This document shows, in pieces, positions 11,329-23,095 of a DNA stretch of 64,000 nt. Numbering within the stretch: the first letter of the stretch is position 1; each line of letters begins with the position of its first letter. This DNA is from Liopterus haemorrhoidalis (taxonomy: Eukaryota; Arthropoda; Insecta; Coleoptera; Dytiscidae): the NCBI GenBank assembly GCA_963971575.1, contig OZ020613.1, positions 43,762,239-43,826,238 of the forward strand, read 5' to 3'. Below the pieces are notes generated by a model that saw nothing but the letters and a program-made list of their open reading frames with translations, did no database searches and was not told the DNA's origin. Made by a program: the position numbers and the translations under genes.

Positions 11329-11479
11329 GTCAGTAGAACCTAATTGATACTTATGTTAACACTGAATGGTTCAAATATTTTCGTAGTGTCTTGCTGAATT
11401 GTTCGACAATTACTTTTCGTAATGTATATTCACATATGTTTTGTTGACTATCACTTTGCAGTCTGAGTTTATTACGTAA

Positions 11480-13470
11480 CTAGCAGTATACCCGGTGCTT
11501 CGCTACCGAAAAAAATAGTCGTCGCACGCTTAGATCGGGCCCATTTCGAAATCGGTTCAAGACTGGTTGCTGCGAATCGTTTTACATTCAAATATATTTA
11601 TTTGTTTTAATCTACCGTTGTATTAATATGTGCTTCTTATACAAATAATTTAAGTACGAACTTCTTTGTAAACATTGGTAGTACAGCCATTTAGTAACAA
11701 CACGTATAAGTGTCCCGTTGTGCTAACCCAGGAAATTGCCCATGTGAGAATCATTCATCGCCAATGGCACCGCCGGTCACGTGAAACATTTTATCTTGCA
11801 CCTTATGAAATTATTTATTATAATTTTTATGATATTTATTATAATTACTCCGTGATTATTCCTGATTTATAAATCGTACCTATATAGGTCGGAGCACTTT
11901 TTTTCGTTAGTAAATATTCTTGCCACCCTAGTAAGTTTTTTTCTTCATATTGCTTTAGGGGGTTACAATAATGTTCAACAGCGAATTTTACGTTATAATT
12001 GTCGTCAAAAATGAAAATTAAAAAATTTGTGATTCATATGCTCGGGAACATTTTTGTAGCAATATTAAACCCTAAAATTCGTTAATATATATTTTGAATA
12101 TGTGTAACTTTTATAGTTTTTTATAATATGGATTTTTTCGACTTTTTTCTAAATAAATCGATCGAAAGCCTGGTGTCATACCGCGATGATATATAGTTTA
12201 AAATCTCTCCAGACAAATTTGCCATACGCTGTTACAAATAGCACTAAAATCGGTTTAGCCGTTTTTGAGTTTTAATACATATACAGATTCTAAAAAGACG
12301 CCTATGTGCCAAAAAGAAATAAAACACAGGCCATCCGAAGGGTTTTATAACTAACCTTGAATCTAGATTTGCCGTTTATGGGCTGATCAGAGCAAAATAC
12401 TGAACTTCGTTTTTGTACATGTGTATGGGTAATCTTTGGAAGCAAAAACCAAATCGATATATCATTATAGGTCTGAGATATTGAGAAAAGATTTGTTTAT
12501 TTATTTATTTATATTATTGATATTATAACAACTTTTGTTATGCTCATGTTTAATGTTAAGGCAATAATTATGAAAGATATTTCTAGTTTATAAGTAGCGC
12601 TCCCTCTGTCTCCCTAAATATTCAAAATCTACACTAAACAGAAAATAATCGTTCTTCAGTCAAAACAAATTGTCTTTATAAATTGTTGATGTAAAGTAAA
12701 TAATAAGCTAGATATTACCAGTATTTTAGTTTTAACACCCTCTCCCCCTCCACCTTCCCCAGCTTCTCAACCAATTGAATAATTTATAGGACAACATACA
12801 TATATTTGTTTTTTTTTTTAATTTTACAGCTTTTCTCATGTGCGTTGTTTCTGTTAAGTCAATAGTAAATGAGATATTTCAAAAGTTTAGTTTTAGGTTG
12901 TCTCTTCGTAACTCCCGTAATATCAAACCAGTTGAAAAAAAAAATCTTAAAAAAAAAATTGTTTTCTTATTACAAGCTTTTTTTTTGATTTTACTATTAT
13001 ATTTAAATAAAATAATAGATAAAAAATTAATAAATAAAAATAACAAAATTCATAAAAACGCGCAAAAATAAAAAACCAGAAAACAGATGCTTGACTTAAG
13101 TCTCGCTCTGCATACAATAATCATACATTTTACTAAATAACTGAATAAAGAAATCTTATCACCTATAGCAGAACAATGATGAATCGTGCTGAACGACGTT
13201 GGCCGATGTTCCACGAACTTACTATAGTTGTCCAAACAACCATTGAAACGGAATTCCTGCGTTTTCGCTGAATGCATCATACTTCGATGGTCCAGTATAA
13301 TTAATAACAACATTGTTAATTTCTCGTTTCTGATGGGACTTTTTTGAGATTTTTCTAGTTATGATGAAGGCATTTCCTACCTGTATGCAAAATTTCAACT
13401 CGGTAGCATATCTGGAAGTGGGTTAGAATTTCCGGATATGTCCACAAATATTCAGTTTTATATATAAAGA
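11480..13470 (-). mobile_element. Non-autonomous Helitron
   Basis: A 1991-bp insert whose minus strand begins TC (TCTTTATATA) and ends CTAG (GGGTATACTGCTAG). About 11 bases before the end is a short hairpin (CGGT-a-GC-GAA-GC-ACCG). It sits exactly between A and T with no target duplication. Unit 2 shows the empty site at about 33095-33097, where the flanks join as CTGGA/TTACG on the minus strand. TC...CTRR ends, a 3' hairpin and A/T insertion are the defining Helitron signs. No Rep/helicase coding was found, so it would depend on an autonomous partner. Confidence 0.9.
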
Positions 13471-13989
13471 TCCAGAGTTCTATAGTTGATCAAACAAAGT
13501 AACACTATAAAGTGCAGAACATTATGCTCGATGGCCGTAAACAATTGTTTAAATTACTCTTTTGGTATTTTTTTATTTTTCTGCGCTACTGTTAGCTCTA
13601 ACGTACGTAGACCACCATACCGGACGTGTCTAGAAATGGCAACGATTAATCGAATTATTGAAATAATTGATTATTTTGTTTCAGTTGATCGATTAATCAT
13701 ATGATATTTTTGATTATGCTTTATTAATAATTAATCGATGAATTTATTATTAATAGATAACTTTATTTTATTTTCAAGAAATTACTTTGTTGAAACTCTG
13801 GTCGGTAGATGACTTTGCTGTCTATTTTTCAATAAAGTTCCTAGATTACTAGGCCTTCAGAACACTCGTTCTCGCCCATCTGAAGAATTAAACTCAACCG
13901 CTACTCATTTCTGCACAATATACTGCTATAGTTTGCGTCCAGTCAGTTCAAATGCTCACTAGCGGGACGCAATCTTCCAACTCGATAAT

Positions 13990-16560
13990 TTGCTAGAAAA
14001 CTCTAGCAAGTTACTGGTCTTTAGGATACAAGCTCTTATCTCCTCAATCGTCTTTGGACACTTCGTGGTGAAACTGTCAAATTTAGAATTTTTTTCAAAT
14101 GACGTGCGAGAAAAGTTAAGTACCAGTCACGATCGCGCAGAACAATTAGGGTAATAAATCGGTCGTTTTGAACGCTTGTGGCTCGTGGATAATTTGAACC
14201 AGGTTTTTTTATATAGAGGCCAGTTCGTTGATGGCGATTTGACGTAATTAATAGTTTGTAGCTACGCTCACCTCTTACCTTCATGGGAAGGTTCTGAATT
14301 CTACAGGAAATAGCGATCCGAGCAGCACTGCATATTGCATTCTGCAGACCAGAGAGGTCGCATATGGTTTGCAGATGGGAATGGTCTCGATTTCCCTCTT
14401 GAAAGCAGCTTTAAGGCCATTCAATACACCCAAAATCAAGAATACGAGCGTTACAGAATAATCCAGGTACATATTTCAGAGATCCAGGCACTTGGTTTTC
14501 TTCTCGTCCTCTTCGAGAGTAATTTTCTCAGCTGGACAGGATAATTCGATGACAAAAATGTCTTTTTTCTCTGAATCTAGCAGGACGATGTCCGGTTTAT
14601 TGGCTGAGAGAATCTTAGTAGTAAAAAATGGATGATTCCAGTAAATATAACATCTGGAATTTTCCACTACTACTTTAATGTCAGTAGAGGCATAAGGTAA
14701 GATCAATCAAAAAGAAGTAAAAAACTCGAAGAGCAGAATTGTGTCGTGATATATAGGTCGATTGAGCTAAAATGGGACTATCATATGGCGATAAACTAAT
14801 GTGTTCATAACGCCATCTCGGAATGCAATCACACACCCATCTGTCTCAGACTTGACACTTGCAGACCTGAGAAAAATAAAAGTTAGTTCTTGTGACAAAC
14901 CAGTGTTGTTAATATGCATGTAGAACGCAAAGTGTATGTTTTCCCCAAGTGTACTTTAGCAAGCATATCGTGCTTTACTTTTCGTATGCGAGAACACATC
15001 CTGTTTACGTCTCCGCAACCGAGGACTACGGCGAAGTTGTTGCGTCAGGACTCAGATCGTGCAATTCAAATCTCTATGCTGCTTTTCGAACTGCTTGAAA
15101 CAGAAACGTCCCTTTTCCCGAATTCGTGAAGAGTAACGAACTTCAATAAGGGATCCTGACTTCTCAGCACTTGGTTTGCTGTACCCAGGACGACTTGATC
15201 GTGAAAGCACTCTAAACTTAATAACCCCCACTTCCGAAATGATGAGGGCGGTATATGCGTTGCACAGAGGAGTTCAGATGAAGACTGCGGTTGATATTCA
15301 TAATTTGTAACAGCTACCATATCTGTCAAAGGCGCGCTGCGCTTCGCTGCAAATACCTGCGCAAAGTGTCTGATGAACATTAAGTACATCCTGGATGCCC
15401 CTCTCTTAGACGCCCAGAAATGTATAAGACGTTTCATCATCAAGATGTTTAGCGCCCAGGTGAACATCAATACCGTCGCTCATTCCTTTTCTTCTGTGCA
15501 CATGAAAAACGACGCCATTATCCAACCCGAATTTCATTCCTATAGCGGCAGAGAACTGAGCAACAAGCTCTAATGTTAATGTCCGATTTTTCTCGTTTGA
15601 AGTGTAGAGATTAAGATCATTCATATAAAATAGATGCGTGCTCTTATATTCTCACCATGCTAGAGGACCTGTCATGTCCGCTGCCGCTTCTGAGCTCGAT
15701 CGATAAGGGAAGTTGTTAAATGTAGAATAGAAGCGGGCTGAAGGGGTCTCCCTGGAAAATCCCGCATGTGAAATGCACCCAGTGTGTAAAGAGAGTTCCG
15801 TCTACAGTCGAAACAGCGAACTTCGTCTCTCAGATGGGCCTAAGCTGTTCTATGCATCTCACAACTTTCGAATGGACCCGCAGAATCATCAAAAGTGTCG
15901 CAAAGAGTGAATGTGGTGTGGTATTAAATGATTTTGATAGTCCACCCAGGACATCAACAGGTTGCGCTTGTAGGCAACATGTCAGCATCATGACAGACTG
16001 ACCTGTCTATAAGAAGATTCTTTTTGCAACCTGCGAGGCCCTTTTTTGGTCCCCTCTGTTCATAGATGCTATTCCAAACAGGGGAACCCGCACGTTCGAA
16101 ACGCTCGTCAGGATCTTGTATATCGTGATAAGTCAGGTGATGAGACGATAGTTTTTCGGATTGGTGAAGTCGCCTTTCTTGGGCATAAGCGCAGTGCATC
16201 CCTCTGTTAGCCATTCAGAAATGGGTTTCTCCCCACGAATTAACCGTGTGACATTCCACGCTAAGTGGTGATGCGCGGAAGAGAACGATTTCCATCAGAT
16301 GATGATGCCATCCATTCATCGACCGTAATAGAGGAAAGTTCTATAAGACGTTCGTTGCAGTACTCTTTAAAGTGCACAAAGGCTGGAGTGTCTTGCACAA
16401 TCGAGTCATTTTCATAAATGTCTCTCCAAAAAGTCTCTGTAACATCAACACCTTAAGATGCGTTGGAAGATTTAATCCTAGATTGGAACAAACGAGTGCG
16501 AGATGAAAGAAAAGTAGAGTTTTTCTCGAGCACTTGAGTTAGTCCTCAAGTGCGTTAGTC
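13990..16560 (-). mobile_element. Degenerate R4/Dong-like LINE
   Basis: Minus-strand fragments read in order: RT with the YRPITC motif (about 16200-16000); a catalytic box reading YMNDLNLY near 15625, where family members have Y-M-D-D; a downstream RT/thumb stretch (15470-15066); and a restriction-like endonuclease with KPDIVLLD...FVIELSCPAE (14706-14476). A VCRMQYAVLLGSL region follows (14472-14281). A C-terminal restriction-like nuclease instead of an N-terminal AP endonuclease points to the R2/R4/Dong side of the LINE tree. Many stops and frameshifts are present. The copy at 33600-35805 is shared by descent. Confidence 0.78.
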
Positions 16561-17470
16561 CTCATGTACCAGACACTGCTCAGGAGCGAATGAATTTTGC
16601 ATTAAATATCATGCATTTTCGGTGCAGATTATTATACTCGGATATCACGGAAAGTTTTTTGGGATAAAGAAGAATGCGAAGGATTTATGCAATTATTTCA
16701 TAATTGATCCAATATTTCGTTTATTCTTCTTAAACTTTGTTCAAGGATTTCTATAACAAGAGGCACATATTAAGTCAATTTTGCAAAATCAAACAAACAC
16801 CACGCTTACCGAAATATTCAAGCACGTCGCCAAGATGTTAAAATGGTTTGATGTTGCAAACACATGACACTTTCACAATTCTAAATAAGTAAATAATAAA
16901 AAATTTTGAAAACACATTAAAAGATATTAAAAAAAAAAAAACACATAATTTAAGACAGAGCTGCCATCTTGTATACTGAGTAAATTACAATCCCGCAATG
17001 CATTGTGTAAGTCGATAAAAAAGAGAAAGAAGAATTACTTCAAACCCCGAGAGAATATGAACTTCGCGGTATGAACTTCTTATATATATATATATATATG
17101 AGTTATTGTCCGTTTTTTAAAAAAATGCTCCTAGCTTATATGTTTTTTTTTATCTGTAGTTATCCATCGTTTTAAGAATGGGGCTCGGGCCACAGACCTG
17201 TCACGGGCCCGAATAACTTTTTCGGTGACCCTGACGTTATGTACAATAACGTACAAATATGGTCGTAGTTTATATTTCGCAATAGAAGTATTTCGTTAGT
17301 AAAAATTTTACCGTATGGACTGTTTGCGAAATTTGGCATGATTAGGTATCCACACAATATCCGTACATTTGACTGAATACTATATATATATATATATGCA
17401 TACGAGACGTGTTGTGCTTTTTATATAAATGCGATTATAGGTACAATATTAATTACTTCTTTGTTTGCAG
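16561..17470. other. 3' part of intron 3 of gene 1
   Basis: Mostly A+T-rich, with short (TA)n runs at 17084-17099 and 17384-17396. From about 17100 it aligns with unit 2 upstream of 39222. It ends in the acceptor TTGTTTGCAG. No gene is seen. Confidence 0.5.
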
Positions 17471-18810
17471 TTATCGCAACATATCCCTGCAATCCAGTTG
17501 GGAGTTGGGAGCCAGTGTCTGTTAACAACTTTACACAGATATTCATCACAGTAGCAGCAAGTTATAAATGTGATGTATGCGAGAAAACATTTCCGCAGGC
17601 TCAAGATCTTGCTGCACATAAACCAGTACATAGGGGCGAGAAGCGATTTAAATGTGAACATTGTAACAAAGCATTTGCAAGGCTGTCACAACTCACTTGT
17701 CACAAACGAATGCATTCTGGAGAGAAGCCATTCAAATGTGATCAGTGTGATAGGGCATTTTCACAAGCATTAACTCTCATTTATCACAAACGAGTACATT
17801 CTGGAGAGAGGCCGTATAAATGCGATCAGTGTCATAAAGCATTTTCAGGGCAATTAGGTCTCATTATGCATAAGGCAATACATTCTGGAGAGAAACCATT
17901 TAAATGTGATCAATGCAGCAAAGCATTTTTGCTTAAAGTTAATCTTGTTAGGCACATGCGAACACATTCTGGCGAGAAATCATACCAGTGTGATCAATGT
18001 AATAAAGCATTTACATATTTATCATATCTCACTGCACACAAAATGGCACATTCTAAGCCTTACAAGTGTGAACAATGTGATAAGACATTTTCAAGTAGTT
18101 CAAACCTAAAAAGCCACAAAGCAGTACATTCTGGAGAGAAACCTTTCAAATGTGATCAATGTAATATGGCATTTTTGAAAAAAGCCTACCTTGTTAGTCA
18201 CAAACATATACATTCTGATGACAAGTCATTCAAGTGTGATCAGTGTGATAAAGCATATTCAGTATCAACAAGTCTCACTGCTCACAAACGAATACATTCT
18301 GGAGAGAAGTTATTCAAATGTGAAGAATGTGATAGAGCATTTTCAGTAATGTCAAATCTCATTTCGCATAAACGAAAACATTCTGGAGAGAAACCTTTCA
18401 AATGCGATCAATGTGATAAGGCATTTTCGCTCGCTACAAATCTAACTGCACACAAAAGAAAACATTCTGGAGAGAAACCATTTAAATGTGATCAGTGTGA
18501 TAAAGCATTTTCGCAGTCATCAAATCTCATTACTCACAAACGGACACATTCTGGAGAGAAGCCGTTCAAATGTGATCAGTGTGATAAGGCATTTTCGCAG
18601 TCATCAGGCCTCATTTTACATAAACGAACACATTCTGGGGAGAGGCCATTCAAATGTGAACAGTGTGTTAAAGCATTTTTAGATTCATCGAGTCTCACTA
18701 AACACAACAAACGCATACATTCTGGTAAGAAACCATTTAAATGTGATCAGTGTAATAAAGTATTTGCAGTGTCATCAAGTCTTATTAGTCACAAACGAAC
18801 ACATTCTTAA
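17471..18810 (+). CDS. C2H2 zinc-finger gene 1, terminal exon (15 fingers)
   Basis: Terminal exon from a TTGTTTGCAG acceptor, entered in phase 1, to TAA at 18808. After a linker of about 35 residues come 15 tandem C2H2 fingers in 28-residue units (C-x2-C-x12-H-x3-H with HSGEKPFKC linkers). Such proteins bind DNA in the nucleus. Finger 1 is the most divergent. The finger 6-7 linker lacks G-E (HSKPYKC), as in gene 2. Finger 14 has one extra residue between its histidines (HNKRIH). Finger 9 looks like a fusion of gene 2 fingers 9 and 10, and gene 2 finger 14 is absent. The target sequence is unknown. Frame and family are certain; the link to the upstream exons rests on phase and conserved order. 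Confidence 0.93.
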
Positions 18811-19022
18811 GAGTAAAATCGAAAGTTTTCAGTGTGTTAAAGCAGTTTCTAACTCATAAAATCTCATCAGATGTAATACATTCTGTGTGACGATTTAGCG
18901 TCGTACAGTAGACAATGTATAGTAATTTTATATATCTGTATTGGTGTTACACAATGCTACACTATTGTTTATGTTGATATTGCAGAAGAAAAAATGTGTA
19001 TTTTGTATTGTTTTACGTCTTA
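18811..19022 (+). other. 3' UTR of gene 1
   Basis: It aligns with the sequence after gene 2. A piggyBac element at 19023 interrupts the original 3' region, which resumes at 20697 with AATAAA-type signals near 20745. Confidence 0.5.
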
Positions 19023-20696
19023 TTAACCCATTAGAGCCCCTCGGCAACTAAAGTTGCCAACGTTCTTATTACCTAAAACTCTGATGATTTGAGTCATAGG
19101 GCAATGCGCATGTAAACACTTATTATCTGTACCTTTATTTATGACCCATAAGATAAATAAACCATATCAAATGCATACAAACAAAATAGTCTCAGTTTAA
19201 AGAAAGCAGCGTCACGTTCAATATTTACCACCGGTGCATTATGGAAGAATTGTAAGTATAATTTTTTTTCTATGCATGAACATATTTTGTTATATGTTAA
19301 AATATAAAGAAAAATGTTCATTTAGAATGTTGCTTGGAAAAGATTTTAAAGATTTTGGTTTTGAAATGATCCAAATTGGACTTGAAAGTGCGTGGCAACT
19401 AAAGTTGCTGGCGGGCACTTGCATAATTTATTTAATAAGCGTTGATGTTATACTGAGAAAAGTATGTTATGAACGACTTTTGTTATTTATTATTAATATT
19501 ATTTCTTTAAGTTACCATAGAGGCCAAGATGGGAAAGGACTTTTTCTTCATGAAATTCTGGCAGTTATTGAAGAAGATGAAGTAATTTCAGAGTCAATTA
19601 CAGTATGCCCTCCTGAAGAATATGGCATTGACACGGATCAAGACTCAGATAAATCTAACAATGGAGTGGAAGGCAATTTTATCATCTACCAGGTCGTATT
19701 CTAAGTAGTGGGCTTGGACAAAGAGGAGATGTTGATCTAGGATTAGTTGAGCCTATGACCCTTCCTGCTGGGGTAATATTATATTTTGACCATTTGGTTA
19801 CTTCGGTAAAATTACTACAAGAAATAAGTTTAAGAGGTTTGGGCGGGAATGGAACATTGCGCCAAAATCACATGGCTGTTCGATGGAAAGATAATAGTGT
19901 TTTCACTGTTTTAACAACCTATCATTTTATAAATCCAATGAAAACAACATCACGATACTCTCGGGCAGAAAAGAAGACCATATCTGTGCCAGTTCCAGGT
20001 CCGATTGCTAAATACAATACTAATATGGGCGATGTAGACATGTCGGATCAATTTGTATCTTCTTATGGATGTAGTATAAGAACTAAAAAATGGTGGTGGC
20101 CATTCTTTTCTTGGGCAGTTGGCATATCCTGCGTTCAAGGATGATTATTATACCGCTGTTTAGGCAATGAAATACCGATTTTAGAGTTTAGACGGCAATG
20201 TGCTGTTTTTATTCTCAAATCTTTTGGTACTCCAAAAGTACAACCTGGAAATAGGCCATCAATGGAGTTTTCTCTTGTGCTAAATGAACTACGAACAGAC
20301 CATACTGACCATATTGTTGAACGTGAGGAATCAAAATATCATCGGTGTCGTGTATGTAATAAAAGAACAATATTTATTTCCCGAAAATGTGATGCATCGC
20401 TACATCCAGATGCTTGTTTTAGAACTTTTCATTCTTAAAAACATAAAATAAATCTAAAAAACAATGTTAGTTTCATTGTAAAATAAAATTTTATATTTCT
20501 TAAAAACTTATTAGTTTTTCATTTTTTTACATCTATCTGCCCGTCAGCAACTATAGTTGCCAGCTAATATTTCGTAAGGGGTATATTTTTTGAAAATTAA
20601 ATTGTCTTTACTAATTGTATACTGATATTTTCGAATGATTTTGATATAAAAATCTTGAAAATAACATCCACAGAATTACGGGCTCTAATGGGTTAA
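19023..20696 (+). mobile_element. piggyBac-family DNA transposon (defective)
   Basis: Bounded by TTAA on both sides (19023-19026 and 20693-20696) with perfect 13-bp terminal inverted repeats, CCCATTAGAGCCC and GGGCTCTAATGGG. Unit 2 has the uninterrupted TTAA site near 40933. TTAA targets and CCC-type ends are diagnostic of piggyBac. Inside each end lies the palindrome GGCAACT-n2-AGTTGCC or a near copy, with a third near 19392. The element is in the 3' UTR region of zinc-finger gene 1. Confidence 0.95.
19755..20438 (+). pseudogene. piggyBac transposase, C-terminal part, broken
   Basis: Frames on the plus strand match the second half of piggyBac transposases: GTLRQNHMAVRWKDN, then the YNTNMGDVDMSDQF motif with family-conserved acidic residues, then KKWWWPFFSW. 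A cysteine-rich end follows (CRVCNKRTIF...HPDACFRTFHS) and stops at 20436. Stops or frameshifts occur near 20144 and 19704. An upstream acidic ORF (19234-19704) may be a remnant of the N-terminus. The first half of the catalytic domain is largely missing, so this copy cannot move by itself. Confidence 0.85.
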
Positions 20697-20831
20697 TTGT
20701 TTGTATTTATGTAATCAGTAATCAGCTCCGAATATATAAAAATCTAATAAACCCTCAAATAAACAAGCGAATAAAAGTACAACAAATCATGCACATGAAA
20801 CGGCCAATCAGAACGAAGCTACTGACGCTGA

Positions 20832-21235
20832 TTTTTTAGGGGACTCAGAAGCCAACATTTTTTAAGGGGGCTCAGAAGCCAAATTTTTTTTAGAGGTTTC
20901 AGAAGTCTACATTTTTTTTTTTATGGGGCTAGAATCCAACATTTTTTTATAGGGACCCGGAAGCCAACATTTTTTTAGTGGGGTTCAAAACCCAACATAT
21001 TTTTATGGGGCTCAGAAGCCATAATTTTTTATAGGGCTCAGAAGCTAACATTTTTTTAAGGGACTCAGAAGCAATAATTTTTTTTTATGAGGGTTAAGAA
21101 ACCAACATTTTTTATGGAGGTCTCAGAAAGCAACATTTTTTTGGGGGATTCATCTATTTTTTTTTTTTTGCGGGGGCTCAGAGTCCAAATTTTTTCATAG
21201 AGTTTCAAACCAATTTTTTTCTTGGGGGTCACGTT
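20832..21235. repeat. Tandem array of about 33-bp repeats
   Basis: About a dozen degenerate units built on GGGGCTCAGAAGCCAACATTTTTT. Sequence similar to unit 2 stops at about 20827. A shorter array of the same unit lies at 42233-42440, and both are followed by the same flank (CACGTTCTATT, AAGCAAAATGTGT). This suggests two copies of one repeat or transposon end. Confidence 0.8.
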
Positions 21236-21667
21236 CTATTACAAGCAAAATGTGTATAAAAACGTGTTTTTCTAATGTTTGAGGGGGTGCGCGCGCCGGA
21301 TTAAGTAATGATACATGTGAAATTTTATAGGTTAACTGTAGTCAAATAGAGCCTTCGAGTAACAACAGATACTGAAACGAATAGAATTTGCGTTTTTGGT
21401 ACCTTAAATTCTTAAAGCGGCGTTTTGCAGTAAGACGCCAGGCAGCGAAACGAACAATGCTAATAATAAACTTCCCCCAAATAGTTTATATGTTGAGAAA
21501 TATTCTTTTTCTGCTGTCATTGACTATGTTTCCCAAACAGCATGGAAAATGACTTATGCCAAGCATAATCCTAAAATAAATCAATAAGTATACCTACTGT
21601 ATCTATTATAGTTTTCTACCTACTGTATCTATTATAGTTTTAGAATAAGGTATTGTGAAATATCTTC
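21236..21667. other. Unclassified sequence
   Basis: Flank shared with the array near 42440, then A+T-rich DNA with a short direct repeat, CTACTGTATCTATTATAGTTTT, near 21595-21640. No gene is seen. Confidence 0.4.
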
Positions 21668-21899
21668 TTTTTTTTATCCAGGGGAAATCTTTTATAGACA
21701 CCATATTCAGGTAGTGTCCGACTCTCCACAAGTGGCATACCGACTAAAAACCCTGCTTGCCACCTCTCCGCCATGGGACTGTCGTAGTGGACTATTCTTC
21801 GTGACGGAGTGGCTAGTTCTTCCTGCCTTCCTTCATGATTCTTCCTGTCTTCTATCTTGATTCTTCCTGTCTTCTGTCTTTTTCGTCCTCCTGGTTCTC

Positions 21900-23060
21900 C
21901 AGTATCGTTCGTCCGGTAATCGTCCTAGTGTCAGGCCGCAAAGTCTATCGAGTCCCCCCACCAGATCACCCACAGTACCCGCCCACTTCAGGTATCTAGC
22001 TGTAGGCGGCCGTCTCATGTTTTCGGACTTGGCCTGTTTACCAGGTTATCCAGTCCAAATACAAACCGTCCCCGATGAAGACCCGCGTGGTTTTACGCAC
22101 GGATCCCCCCGAGGTATCGCTAAGTGACAACATGGTATACCCGCACTCTCTGGATACGGGTGTCTATAACCCGACCTTTGAGTTGCCTTTACCATCAGCG
22201 AGCGATGCCGTGGGTGGCTCGATGACCTAGGACTCTGACTAGGCTCCCTGTTCCTCTGTTCCTGTCCCTCCAGTCTGCTCTGCATCTGTCTGACAAGGGT
22301 CTTGATGGTCATTCTTTTTGAGTCTGGACTCCCAGGACTCACGAGCCAGAATCCGCCGCCGTCTCCTCTCAGAACCGCACCGAGAAGGCACTTGACTTAG
22401 TGCGTCTGTCTTGCGTTTCGGATTTGGACCTGTTTATCAGGTGAGGCGGACCGAATACAAGGCGTTCCCAACAACGGCTCCCATGTTTTTAATCACAGGC
22501 CGCTGAGGCCTCGCCAGGTGATTAGAGGTTTTCCCTGGCTCTCCGGGTACAGGTGTCTATAACCCGACCTTTGAGCTGCCACGTTGCTAACTCAGGCGAT
22601 CTCTCCAGGGAGTAGGCAACGAGCTTGCACTGTCCAGCTAAGTGTCTTCGACTCGACCCTGTCTCTCACTTTCGTCTGCTTCCTTGGACTCGTCAGCCTC
22701 ACTGACTCCCAGCCCTCCCTGCATCTCTCTGCCCAGGATCTTGCTGATCTTTCTTCTTGAAACTGGACTCCCAGGACTTAAGAGCCCGACTCCGTCGCCC
22801 TCTCCCATCCGAAGCGCACCAAGAAAGCATCGGGTTTAAGGCGTCTGTCAAGGTCGTGTTTCGGACCTTGACCTGTTTATGAGGTGCGCCGGTCCGAATA
22901 CAAGGCGTTCCCGTCAGCGGCTCCCACGGTTTTAGACACGGGCCGCCGAGGCCTCGCCAGGTGACTAAAGGTTTGCTTCTGCTCTCTGGATGCGGGTGTC
23001 AATAACCCGACCTTTGAGCTGCCACGTTCCTCACTCAGGCGATCCATCTGGAAATTAGAC
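21900..23060 (-). repeat. Three long tandem repeats in the R1-like 3' UTR
   Basis: A segment of about 390-440 bp occurs three times. The anchor ATAACCCGACCTTTGAG recurs near 22168, 22558 and 22996, with TGTTTA-CAGGT and ACAAGGCGTTCCC-type blocks at matching offsets. The third copy is the most divergent. Short 61-98-codon frames inside are not supported as genes. Confidence 0.8.
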
Positions 23061-23095
23061 GACGGGCTTGCACTGCCGAGCTAGGTCGCTTCGAC

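Noticed and set aside
12838..13313. Small frames inside the Helitron
   Set aside because: Low-complexity Lys/Asn/Leu sequence with no Rep or helicase motif.
22046..22839. 98- and 65-codon frames in the G+C-rich block
   Set aside because: They fall in the repeated 3' UTR of the R1-like element, do not recur in frame between the repeats, and show no domain.
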